Assembly: GCA_022841645.1 (NCBI GenBank)
Contig: JALHRC010000014.1
Location: 5,124-37,264 of the forward strand
Reading direction: 5' to 3'
Length of the DNA: 32,141 nucleotides
DNA from: Minisyncoccota bacterium
GTDB lineage: Bacteria > Patescibacteriota > Minisyncoccia > Phycocordibacterales > UBA918
Positions 22,068-29,844 of this stretch are shown here, one piece after another; positions within the stretch are counted from its first letter, which is position 1; each line of letters starts with the position of its first letter. The position numbers and the translations under genes are program-made. The notes under the pieces were generated by a model that made no database searches, was not told the DNA's origin, and worked only from the letters and a program-made list of their open reading frames with translations.

Positions 22068-23006
22068 ATGAACACCCCAGTGGTTATCGGCGGTCGACGA
22101 ATCGGTCGGCTGCGCGGTAGCTGGCTACTCTTTAAAGAGTCCTGGCGGTTCTTGGCAGCAGATAAGGAGATGGTGCTCATTCCCTTCATTATGGGGATGG
22201 TGAATTTGGTGTTGTTTGGTGTGCTCGTGATCGGATACTACGTCGTCGGCGGCTTTGGTAGCTTTGCGAGCGCCGAAGAGGGGGAGGCAGCACTCACTAT
22301 CGCTGATTACAGCTTCATCTTTGGCGGTTATGTGCTGGCGGCCTTTACGCTGGCGCTCTCGCAGGCCGCCATCACACACACGGTGTATACGAGGGCCCAT
22401 GGCGGCAACGCGACGCTGGGTGATAGCCTCTCTCGTGCTATCTCGCACGCTGGGTCACTCTTTGGCTGGGCGCTCATTACGAGCACCGTGGGTATTGTTT
22501 TACGCGTTATATCTGATCGTTCGGAAATCCTAGGAAAAATTGTGGCGGCTATCTTTGGCGCCGCCTGGGGCGTGCTTACATTTTTTGTAGTGCCGTCGAT
22601 TGTGCTCGGGAAGCAGTCGTTTGTGGGAGCAATTGGCCACTCGGCCACCCTGTTTAAGCGCACGTGGGGTGAGCTCCTCGTGAGTAACCTCTCGCTCGGA
22701 CTGACGTTTATGCTGGCACACGTAGTCGTTATCGTTGGCTTTGTTGGAGTACTGTTTTTTGGCGCACACACAGGCAGTCTAAGTATCATGGTGGTGGCCT
22801 TTCTGCTCCTCGTGGTGTGGTTGGTGGGAGCGAGTTTGGTGCTGTCCTCGCTCCAGGGTGTCTTAAAGACCCTGCTTTACATCTACGCGGCTGAGGGCAC
22901 CGTGCCAGCAAACTTTAATCGTGAACTCCTCGAAGGAATGCTGGCGCAGAGTGGCGCGGTGCCGCCTGTGCCACCACCACCTGCACCGACGTCGGTTGCA
23001 TCTTAA
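22068..23006 (+). CDS. DUF6159-like integral membrane protein
   Basis: The 312-residue protein has about six membrane segments. It begins with RGSWLLFKESWRFLAADKEM, and the middle contains FFVVPSIVLGKQSFVGAIGHSATLFKRTWGE condensed (about residues 175-210), a pattern I associate with the DUF6159 family of membrane proteins of unknown function. The C-terminus is a Pro/Ala-rich tail. ATG 22068 is chosen over 22047 because the latter overlaps lemA and adds seven unconserved-looking residues. It lies in the same run as lemA and the pyrophosphohydrolase gene. Confidence 0.7.
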   Translation: MNTPVVIGGRRIGRLRGSWLLFKESWRFLAADKEMVLIPFIMGMVNLVLFGVLVIGYYVVGGFGSFASAEEGEAALTIADYSFIFGGYVLAAFTLALSQAAITHTVYTRAHGGNATLGDSLSRAISHAGSLFGWALITSTVGIVLRVISDRSEILGKIVAAIFGAAWGVLTFFVVPSIVLGKQSFVGAIGHSATLFKRTWGELLVSNLSLGLTFMLAHVVVIVGFVGVLFFGAHTGSLSIMVVAFLLLVVWLVGASLVLSSLQGVLKTLLYIYAAEGTVPANFNRELLEGMLAQSGAVPPVPPPPAPTSVAS

Positions 23007-23027
23007 TCTTTAATTTACATTGATTGT

Positions 23028-23411
23028 ATGTCTTCAATTTCACGCATTTACTACAACAAGCTGGTTCGCGACAACATTCCCGATAAGATCCGCGGTAAAG
23101 GGGAGAACTGCGAAGTGCGCCCCGCGACCGACATGCAGGAATTTCAACAGGAACTCATGAAGAAAATTAAGGAAGAAGCAGCGTCGCTCGCCATGACGCG
23201 GAGCAAAGACGAGTTTCTTGGTGAGTACACCGACCTTATGATGGTGCTCGACACGATCATTGAACAGTTGGGTATCACCCCCGAGCAGGTGCGGGTGGCG
23301 CGCGAGGAGAATCTGCTCAAAAAGGGTGGCTACAAACATCAGCATTTCTTGGTGTGGTCGGAAGATGTGGGGTATTCATCTAATGAGAGCCCACAGGGCA
23401 TTCCAGTGTAA
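23028..23411 (+). CDS. MazG-like NTP pyrophosphohydrolase (COG4997 type)
   Basis: The 127-residue protein is a short all-alpha NTP-PPase of the MazG/PRA-PH superfamily. It starts with the signature YYNKLVRDNIPDKI, and has the metal-binding acidic helices KIKEEAASL and EFLGEYTDLMMVLDTI. Such enzymes hydrolyse nucleoside triphosphates or related phosphates to the monophosphate and pyrophosphate and are thought to clear non-canonical nucleotides. The substrate is not known for this subfamily. The ending GGYKHQHFLVW is also typical. It is cytoplasmic, 21 bases after the membrane protein gene. Confidence 0.85.
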   Translation: MSSISRIYYNKLVRDNIPDKIRGKGENCEVRPATDMQEFQQELMKKIKEEAASLAMTRSKDEFLGEYTDLMMVLDTIIEQLGITPEQVRVAREENLLKKGGYKHQHFLVWSEDVGYSSNESPQGIPV

Positions 23412-23436
23412 GTAGCCAACCACCTCACTTCTCACT

Positions 23437-25263
23437 ATGAACATACACAAAGCAGTGACGTGTCTTTTCGCCTCACTGCTTTTGTTGGTCCCGGCCGTTG
23501 CTGCTGCAGAGATTATTCACACCTTTGATGCTCGGTATGAAATTGCAGGTGACGGCACCGTACGAGTTGTTGAGCGAATTGAATACGACTTTGAGGAGGT
23601 AGAGCGTCATGGTATTTTCCGTACGCTGGAAACTGATCATCCGCAGCCCGCTAGTAATTGGTTAAAAAAGCGCGCGGTTGCGGTGGAGGTAGTGAATGTA
23701 TTGCGCGACGGAGAAGCGGAACCGTATGCCGTTACCGAAAGCAGTGGGGAAGTGCAAATCAAAATTGGCGACCCGGATCGCTTTCTGACAGGCTCTCATG
23801 TCTACGAGATACAGTACGTGCTTCGCGGCGCTCTCTCCTACGGCACGGACGGTGCTGAACTTTACTGGAACGCCACGGGGCACAATTGGCCGGTGACGAT
23901 GAGTAACGTCTCGATCGAGGTAGTGCCGGCTGCGCTCCTCGTTTCCGGTGCCCACACCTGCTACCAAGGGGTAGTTGGAGGAAGTGGGCGGTGCACGGTA
24001 TCTCCTACACCGACCGGAGCAGTGTTTTCTGCAGCGTCTGTACAGCCTGGGGAAGGGGTAACCATAGCGCAGGCGGTGGACGCAACTGTAGTGGCGACTC
24101 TTATCCTGGAAGAGTGGTCGATAGTGTGGGTGCTGCTGCTCCTTTTACCGCTCACGATAATTGGGCTCACTGTCGGTATCTATCGCCGGCAAACGGCACA
24201 CAAGCCAGAGGCATCTATCATTGCGCAGTATGAGCCATACGCAGACTTGCTCCCCATGTACACCGGAGTGATTTTTGATGGTCGCCTTGACCCCGGCGAC
24301 ATCACGGCTGGTATTGTCTATTTAGCAGAGCAGGGCTTCATTAAAATTAAGCGCACGGAGAAAAAGTTTCTTGGACTCATTACGACAAATGATTACGAAT
24401 TAACGTTACTGCGTGCAGTGAGTGAAGCGCCAACTGAGCAGCTGCAGGCCATCTTACTGTGGATCTTTTCCACCACCGCCAAAACAGAGTCTTCGTCCAC
24501 GATTTTAAAGATTAGTCTGTCGATTAAGAATGCGCTCACCTCTGACGATCCGGTGGTGGTTGGAAAAACTGTGGAGCTGTCTGACCTCGCCACGAGACGT
24601 ACTGCGAATCATGAGGCCAACCAATTACTACAGAAGGTGTTTCAGGAAAAATTAATTGCGGATGCGTATTTTGAAAAGCCCCTTACGATGTTGGGACTGC
24701 CGCGTGGTGTCTTCCTCGTCTTGCTTGGTGTGGTTACTGTCGTGGCAATCGGAGTGTTCGTGTATACCGGCATCGTGGTCCTCACGCTACTCGCGGTCTT
24801 TGTGGCGTTGGTGCTCCTCATCACAAGCTTTACGCGTCGTCGTACACCAAAGGGCTACGAAGCCCGTTTTCATCTGCTCGGCTTTAAAGACTTTTTGTCG
24901 GTGACTGACAAGGAGCGCTTTGCCTTCTATAACGCACCGGAAAAGAGTCCAGAGCTGTTTATGGTGTACCTGCCGTACGCGATTGCGCTTGGGGTAGAGA
25001 AAGAATGGGCCAAAGCCTTTGAGGGTATCGCCATCCCAAATCCCTACTGGTACGACGGTGGGTCACTCAGTACCTTTTCCGCCGCGGCCTTTACCTCAGA
25101 CCTCTCTAGTTTTGCTACATCCTTTAATGCCTCATCTGGTACCTCGGGTTCTTCTGGTGGCGGCTCCTCAGGCGGCGGGGGGGTGGCGGTGGCGGCGGAA
25201 GTTGGTAGCAGATTTGCTATACTAGTGAAATACGCGCGCACCCGTTACGTAATAAGTAACTGA
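23437..25263 (+). CDS. DUF2207 membrane protein with probable frameshift at the C-terminal glycine tail
   Basis: The 608-residue protein has a signal peptide (about residues 1-24), an extracytoplasmic domain starting HTFDARYEIAGDGTVRVVERIEYDF, a membrane helix near residues 228-247, a cytoplasmic domain, two helices near residues 420-460, and a Ser/Gly-rich tail, the plan of DUF2207 proteins (role unknown, often near LemA). In this frame the tail changes after a run of seven G (25177-25183) into 26 residues beginning VAVAAEVGSRF. With one more G the frame would read only glycines, then Ser-Trp and a TAG at 25206-25208, the usual ending of this family. I therefore read the last 26 residues as frameshifted. 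Confidence 0.88.
   Translation: MNIHKAVTCLFASLLLLVPAVAAAEIIHTFDARYEIAGDGTVRVVERIEYDFEEVERHGIFRTLETDHPQPASNWLKKRAVAVEVVNVLRDGEAEPYAVTESSGEVQIKIGDPDRFLTGSHVYEIQYVLRGALSYGTDGAELYWNATGHNWPVTMSNVSIEVVPAALLVSGAHTCYQGVVGGSGRCTVSPTPTGAVFSAASVQPGEGVTIAQAVDATVVATLILEEWSIVWVLLLLLPLTIIGLTVGIYRRQTAHKPEASIIAQYEPYADLLPMYTGVIFDGRLDPGDITAGIVYLAEQGFIKIKRTEKKFLGLITTNDYELTLLRAVSEAPTEQLQAILLWIFSTTAKTESSSTILKISLSIKNALTSDDPVVVGKTVELSDLATRRTANHEANQLLQKVFQEKLIADAYFEKPLTMLGLPRGVFLVLLGVVTVVAIGVFVYTGIVVLTLLAVFVALVLLITSFTRRRTPKGYEARFHLLGFKDFLSVTDKERFAFYNAPEKSPELFMVYLPYAIALGVEKEWAKAFEGIAIPNPYWYDGGSLSTFSAAAFTSDLSSFATSFNASSGTSGSSGGGSSGGGGVAVAAEVGSRFAILVKYARTRYVISN
25215..25223 (+). promoter_or_regulatory. Extended -10 of htpX
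   Basis: TGC followed by TATACT (25218-25223), 48 bases before the htpX ATG. It lies within the frameshifted tail of the DUF2207 ORF but just after the stop expected for the canonical frame. Confidence 0.6.
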
Positions 25264-25271
25264 AATACAAT

Positions 25272-26171
25272 ATGGCAACCATCTACACGCAACAGGACAG
25301 CAATCGGTTCAAAACAGTCATGCTGATGACTGGGTTTTTGGTGACGGTGATCGCTATTGGCTACGTTGCCGCCTGGTACCTCAATAATCCGTTTATTGTG
25401 TACGTCGCGGTGGCTTTTGCGATTGGAATGAATATCTATAGCTACTGGTTTTCCGACAAGCTGGTACTACAAATGACGGGCGCGCAGCCAGTTACTAAGG
25501 CCGAAGCGCCCGAGCTCTACAACATAGTTGAAAACCTGGCCATCACCGCCGGCCTTCCGATGCCAAAGGTGTACATCGTGCACGACCCTTCGCCGAACGC
25601 CTTTGCTACAGGACGCGATCCCGAACACGCGGTCGTGGCCGTGACGACTGGACTCATGAGCATTCTTGATAAAAATGAGCTCGAAGGGGTAGTGGCGCAC
25701 GAAATGGCGCATATTGGTAACCGGGACATGCTGGTGATGACGGTCGCTGTCGTACTTGCTGGTTTTGTGGCTATCTTAGCTGACTTTCTCTCGCGGGCGT
25801 TTATGTTTGGTGGTGGAGATAATCGCGAACGTAGCCCGATTTTCCTTATCCTTGGTATTGCTGGCATTATCTTGGCGCCGATCGCGGCGCAACTTATCCA
25901 GCTCGCGATCTCACGCAAGCGCGAATACTTGGCCGACGCGACCGGCGCGCTCCTTACGCGCTACCCTGAAGGTCTTGCCTCAGCACTCGAGAAAATCAGT
26001 CGCAGCCATATGCCGATGCAGAAAGTCTCCCACGCGACCGCCCACCTCTTTATTTCCGACCCGTATGCGGCCGAAGGAAAGCGCTCAATTGGGCAAAAAA
26101 TCAGTGGCCTTTTTGCTACCCACCCACCCGCGACAGAGCGTATCCGCCTCCTGCGCGGGATGAGTGTCTAA
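25272..26171 (+). CDS. htpX: HtpX-type membrane zinc metalloprotease
   Basis: The 299-residue protein is an M48 family protease. It has two N-terminal helices (about residues 15-58), the zinc motif VVAHEMAHIGNRD with His143, Glu144 and His147, a third ligand Glu218 in SRKREYLADATGA, two further helices between them, and the late FATHPPATERIRLLRGM. It degrades misfolded membrane proteins from the cytoplasmic side. The length and motif spacing are those of bacterial HtpX. It follows DUF2207 and has its own -10 box. Confidence 0.95.
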   Translation: MATIYTQQDSNRFKTVMLMTGFLVTVIAIGYVAAWYLNNPFIVYVAVAFAIGMNIYSYWFSDKLVLQMTGAQPVTKAEAPELYNIVENLAITAGLPMPKVYIVHDPSPNAFATGRDPEHAVVAVTTGLMSILDKNELEGVVAHEMAHIGNRDMLVMTVAVVLAGFVAILADFLSRAFMFGGGDNRERSPIFLILGIAGIILAPIAAQLIQLAISRKREYLADATGALLTRYPEGLASALEKISRSHMPMQKVSHATAHLFISDPYAAEGKRSIGQKISGLFATHPPATERIRLLRGMSV

Positions 26172-26191
26172 ATTTCCAATTATCTTTGCAT

Positions 26192-27169
26192 ATGGAAGCT
26201 GCAAGAAATGGACAGACGCCTGAAACGAACGTCGCTGAGGTATATCGGTTTTTAAACGCACTGCACCGAAGTGACGCGCAGAAAGTGACTTTTACTGATC
26301 CGCTCACGGGAGAAGATTTGTCTCCAAATTCCATGCCAGCTTTTTTGTCGCGCGATCAGGAGCTTCGTCAGGGTCAGGAATTCCTCAGTGAATTTGCAGA
26401 CCGTTTGGATATCCAGATAGTTTTTGCTCATCATCATCCAGGTAATGCGGCAGCATTAGGTGATGAGCAATTTGGCTTTGAGGGCCGTGTTGGAGATTCC
26501 GACCTTTTACTCCTTGAGGGTTTTGGATGGAATCAACGGCAAAAAGAACTCTACAATAAACTCTCTGCGGGCGGCATGGCACCTGAGGAATTCGATGAAC
26601 TCATTTCAACATACACAGCCTATCTCGATGAAGCTGGTAACCGAAAGGCCGGTGGTGCATATAATGTTCGAAAGTTAAATGCAATTGCTAATGCTCGTGT
26701 CGCGGTCTCGTTTTTTGATGTGGAGAATAAGTCTGACCCACACCATATTCGAAAGAGTCTCCTTGCAGCGGATGAAGTAGGGAGTTCTTTGGCAGCAAAC
26801 GCCCGTGCTGTTGATGCTGGTGGTGTGGTGACAGATGACAGGACAGAAGCAGCAAAAACTAGGGATATTTTTAGAACTATTGGTATTGCAGCACTTGAGT
26901 CTCTTCGTGAATGGGTGATGGTGGCAAATACTGGGTATCAAATTATGAAATTTGTCAGTGAATCACCAGCTGTGATAGAAAAAATTCGTAATCAAGAGAT
27001 ACACGTTCTTTTGGTGGCGGGCGATGCGCACCGAGACCTAGAAAGAAAATTCTCGACTTTGGGAGTGGCGGTGGCCGTAGCTCCTGCTACTGCAGATGTT
27101 AGTCAAACTACTGAGCAGATACCGAGGTGGCTGGCGCAGTGTTATATCCCAAAACAAGAACTAAAGTAA
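26192..27169 (+). CDS. Unassigned protein, possibly Tiki/TraB/ChaN-like
   Basis: The 325-residue protein has no signal peptide or clear membrane segment. Two regions recall the Tiki/TraB/ChaN superfamily of putative metallohydrolases or haem-binding proteins: an early FAHHHPGNAAALGDEQF followed by DLLLLEGFGWNQRQKELYNK with a 'GGMAPEEF' step, and a late HVLLVAGDAHRDLERKFSTLGV that resembles the family's closing strand and histidine. This is a fold guess from spacing, not a firm match. The gene is visibly richer in A and T than htpX and the protein gene after it, which may indicate recent acquisition. The ATG at 26192 is chosen; a TTG at 26186 is in frame but unnecessary. Confidence 0.5.
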   Translation: MEAARNGQTPETNVAEVYRFLNALHRSDAQKVTFTDPLTGEDLSPNSMPAFLSRDQELRQGQEFLSEFADRLDIQIVFAHHHPGNAAALGDEQFGFEGRVGDSDLLLLEGFGWNQRQKELYNKLSAGGMAPEEFDELISTYTAYLDEAGNRKAGGAYNVRKLNAIANARVAVSFFDVENKSDPHHIRKSLLAADEVGSSLAANARAVDAGGVVTDDRTEAAKTRDIFRTIGIAALESLREWVMVANTGYQIMKFVSESPAVIEKIRNQEIHVLLVAGDAHRDLERKFSTLGVAVAVAPATADVSQTTEQIPRWLAQCYIPKQELK

Positions 27170-27275
27170 CGTAAAACTTTTAGAAAGGATCCGTCTCTTG
27201 CTTGGGATGAGTGTGTAGGGGGGCTTCTAGATGACTGCGGGGCCGGTTCGGTAAGCTCGGGGCTGTTTGATCGTC

Positions 27276-27281
27276 TACACT
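27276..27281 (+). promoter_or_regulatory. -10 box of the beta-propeller gene
   Basis: TACACT at 27276-27281. It makes an ATG at 27283 too early to be on the transcript and favours the ATG at 27316, with a leader of about 28 bases containing GGAGG, though that GGAGG is further from the ATG than usual. Confidence 0.45.
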
Positions 27282-27315
27282 AATGAATGGAGGTTTAATT
27301 TATCTATATATCTTT

Positions 27316-29544
27316 ATGACTCGTCTTTATCATTTCCCCTTCGCACATATTCTAGTAGTAACGGTACTACTAGCTGGCGTAGCGTCTTTTTTTGCTCTAC
27401 CAACCCCGGCCGCGGCCGCTTGTGCCACCAGTTCGCTGAGTCAGGTAAGCTACGGTATGTCGGGAGCGGGGGTGAGTGCACTTCAGTCATGCCTAATTGA
27501 GGCTGGTTTTAACATTCCAGCCGGAGCCACCGGTTATTACGGTAACCAGACCGTGGCGGCGGTGCGCGATTTTTATGGCAACACAATGGGCATGCCTACG
27601 TGGGATGGGCGTTCCGTGGGGCCGCTTGGCCGCTCTGCCCTGGCTGGCCTGGTGGGTGGTGGTAGTACCACTGTTACTCCCACTACCGGTACTGTGGGGT
27701 CGCTCGATGGCTATAAGCGTGCAGGCAGTGCGAGCGAGCTCTCCAAGTACCTTGCCGCTGATAGCGGCAGTGTTGGACTTTCTGGTCGTCAACTAGCGGC
27801 ACCTCAGTTTTCAGCAGAGGACTCTGATCAAGCCGAGAGTGCAAACGATGGTGGTGCTGATCGAGTATCAGAAACTACCGTACAGGTAGCGGGGATCGAT
27901 GAGCCAGACATCGTAAAGACCGACGGCACAAATATTTATATTTCAAAGGAAGGTATGTACTACGGTCGGCCAGTCCCGATGATGGGAGGGGCGGTTGAAG
28001 ATCGAATGATGATGCCACCGCAGTGGGAAGATACGAGTAAAACCATAGTCGTAGAAGCGTTTCCGCCCGAAGAGCTCGCCGAGATTGGTGAGATCAAAGA
28101 AAAGGGCGAGATGCTGCTCGTGAAGGACGCCGACATGCTCATTATTTTGGCACAGCCCGAGATCGTGGCGTACGACATCAGTCGGCCGGCCTCGCCGGTG
28201 AAGAAGTGGTCGATGGCACTCGCTGACAACACATCGCTCATTTCGGCGCGGCTCTCGGGTGACACCGTGTACCTTGTGACGCAGACTTGGCTTGACCGCA
28301 GTCGCCCTTGCCCATACATCCCGATTGTCCGTGGTGGGGTAAATGTATCGATTGCTTGCGGTGACATTTGGGTACCGATGCAGATCGAACCAGTGCAACA
28401 CGCCTTTACAGTGCTCTCGATCAATCCAAAGACTGGCACCGAGAACCGTTCGGTATCGTTTGCGGCCGATGGTAGCGCAACGACCGTAGCAGTCTTTGAA
28501 AATAACTTGTACCTCGCTACTAAGTCGTACACCGCGCGCTACGATGTGATGATCGACATTACCGTTGACGCCTCAAGCCGCTACCTCTCTGAAGGTAGTC
28601 GCACCAAGATAAGGACTATCCAAGGCTACGATATTTCGCTCCCAGGGAAGCTCAGTGAAATCACCCGCGTGATCGAGTCTGACCTCGCTGCTCTTTCAGA
28701 GAATGAGCGCTTGGCTGCCGAAACCGACATGCAGAATGTGATGGAGAAGGAGTTTAACAAGCGCATGCGTGAGCTCGATCGCACCCGCTTGGCGCGAGTG
28801 GCGCTCCCGAGCCTTACCATCGCCGCCACCGGCGAGGTACCTGGCACGCTCCTTAATCAGTTCGCGCTTGATGAATATGAAGGCAATCTGCGCGTAGCGG
28901 TAACCGTGAGTCCAAATGGGGGCTGGTGGGGAGGTGGCGAAACAGCCAACGACGTGTACGTACTCGGGGCTGACCTCAAAGAAAAGGGCAAGGTAGTTGA
29001 CCTTGGCCTTACCGAACGCATTTATGCTGTGCGCTTTATGGGTGAGCAGGCCTACGTGGTGACCTTCCGCCAGATTGATCCCTTCTACGTCCTTGACCTC
29101 TCTACCCCTACGGCTCCCAAGATGGTGGGTGAGCTCAAGATTCCTGGCTACAGCGCGTACTTGGAGCCCTTGGGCGACAACCTCATCCTCGGCGTTGGTC
29201 GCGATGGCAGCAACGTGAAGCTCTCACTCTTTGATGTCAGTAACCCGGCGCGTCCGATCGAGAAATCAAACTACCAGATCAGTAATAGTTGGAGCGAAGT
29301 AGAAGGGAACCACCACGCCTTCCTTAAGGACGCGCGTCACTCAGTCTTCTTCCTCCCCGCGAGTGAAGGTGGCTATGTACTGTCTTACGCCGGTGGCGAT
29401 CTCACCCTCAAGGCAGCGGTGGCGGGCTGGTCGGTCAAGCGAGCTGTCTACCTCGACGACTACCTCTACATCATTGGGGATGAGAAAATCACGGTCCTCG
29501 ACGAAACTACCTGGAAGGAGGTGAAGACACTGACGCTCAAGTAG
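27316..29544 (+). CDS. Secreted peptidoglycan-binding and beta-propeller protein
   Basis: The 742-residue protein has a signal peptide (about residues 1-35, ending ALPTPAAAA), a peptidoglycan-binding-1-like domain (LSQVSYGMSGAGVSALQSCL and ATGYYGNQTVAAVRDFYG), a Thr/Gly-rich linker, and a large C-terminal beta-propeller domain (about residues 190-742). The signature VAGIDEPDIVKTDGTNIYIS is that of the Beta_propel family. The protein would sit outside the membrane, bound to the cell wall; the propeller is probably a protein- or polymer-binding platform, with no catalytic residues known. The start at 27316 is preferred over 27283 on promoter position and signal-peptide shape. A terminator and a tRNA follow. 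Confidence 0.85.
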   Translation: MTRLYHFPFAHILVVTVLLAGVASFFALPTPAAAACATSSLSQVSYGMSGAGVSALQSCLIEAGFNIPAGATGYYGNQTVAAVRDFYGNTMGMPTWDGRSVGPLGRSALAGLVGGGSTTVTPTTGTVGSLDGYKRAGSASELSKYLAADSGSVGLSGRQLAAPQFSAEDSDQAESANDGGADRVSETTVQVAGIDEPDIVKTDGTNIYISKEGMYYGRPVPMMGGAVEDRMMMPPQWEDTSKTIVVEAFPPEELAEIGEIKEKGEMLLVKDADMLIILAQPEIVAYDISRPASPVKKWSMALADNTSLISARLSGDTVYLVTQTWLDRSRPCPYIPIVRGGVNVSIACGDIWVPMQIEPVQHAFTVLSINPKTGTENRSVSFAADGSATTVAVFENNLYLATKSYTARYDVMIDITVDASSRYLSEGSRTKIRTIQGYDISLPGKLSEITRVIESDLAALSENERLAAETDMQNVMEKEFNKRMRELDRTRLARVALPSLTIAATGEVPGTLLNQFALDEYEGNLRVAVTVSPNGGWWGGGETANDVYVLGADLKEKGKVVDLGLTERIYAVRFMGEQAYVVTFRQIDPFYVLDLSTPTAPKMVGELKIPGYSAYLEPLGDNLILGVGRDGSNVKLSLFDVSNPARPIEKSNYQISNSWSEVEGNHHAFLKDARHSVFFLPASEGGYVLSYAGGDLTLKAAVAGWSVKRAVYLDDYLYIIGDEKITVLDETTWKEVKTLTLK

Positions 29545-29566
29545 CATTCAAAAATAACGAGGACAA

Positions 29567-29598
29567 AAAACGCACCGTACAGTTACGGTGCGTTTTGT
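29567..29598 (+). terminator. Rho-independent terminator of the beta-propeller gene
   Basis: A 13-base-pair perfect stem (AAAACGCACCGTA with its complement) with a CAGT loop, closing in a TTTT run. It ends 3 bases before the -10 (TATAAA, 29601-29606) of the tRNA gene. Confidence 0.85.
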
Positions 29599-29617
29599 GG
29601 TATAAAAGTGCCACCAC

Positions 29618-29702
29618 GGAAGAGTGGCCGAGTGGTTTAAGGCGCACGCTTGGAAAGCGTGTTGGGCGCAAGTCCTCGCAGGTTCAAATCCTGTCTCTTC
29701 CG
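29618..29702 (+). tRNA. tRNA-Ser (anticodon GGA)
   Basis: The acceptor stem pairs GGAAGAG (29618-29624) with CTCTTCC (29695-29701), with G as discriminator base. The D arm has TGGCCGAGTGGTTTAAGGC, the anticodon stem CACGC/GCGTG holds loop TTGGAAA with anticodon GGA (29652-29654), a long variable arm (TTGGGCGCAAGTCCTC) marks a class II tRNA, and the T arm contains GGTTCAAATCC. It reads the serine codons TCC and TCT. No CCA is encoded. A TATAAA box lies 12 bases upstream. Confidence 0.97.
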
Positions 29703-29739
29703 CACGAACAAAGTGAGTACGGAAGAGACAGGATTTGAA
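29683..29739. repeat. Inverted copy of the tRNA-Ser 3' end
   Basis: The last 20 bases of the tRNA (29683-29702) are repeated exactly in reverse complement at 29720-29739, with a 17-base gap. Together they form a 20-base-pair hairpin. The region up to 29844 has no gene but two further small hairpins (GAACCC/GGGTTC at 29798-29820). Such partial tRNA copies often mark integration sites, although a direct rather than inverted copy would be expected. Confidence 0.8.
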
Positions 29740-29844
29740 GCTCGATCTTCTGGTACTGAAACTGTAAGTTTCAAATCCCCGACATATGTCCAATTTCGAA
29801 CCCAAGCAAAATAAGGGTTCTTAGGTTAAAATTACTAGGTCAAT

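Noticed and set aside
29548-29805. Antisense ORF across the tRNA-Ser gene (contains ETGFEPARTCAQ)
   Set aside because: It is the reverse reading of the tRNA and its inverted copy, a common false gene.
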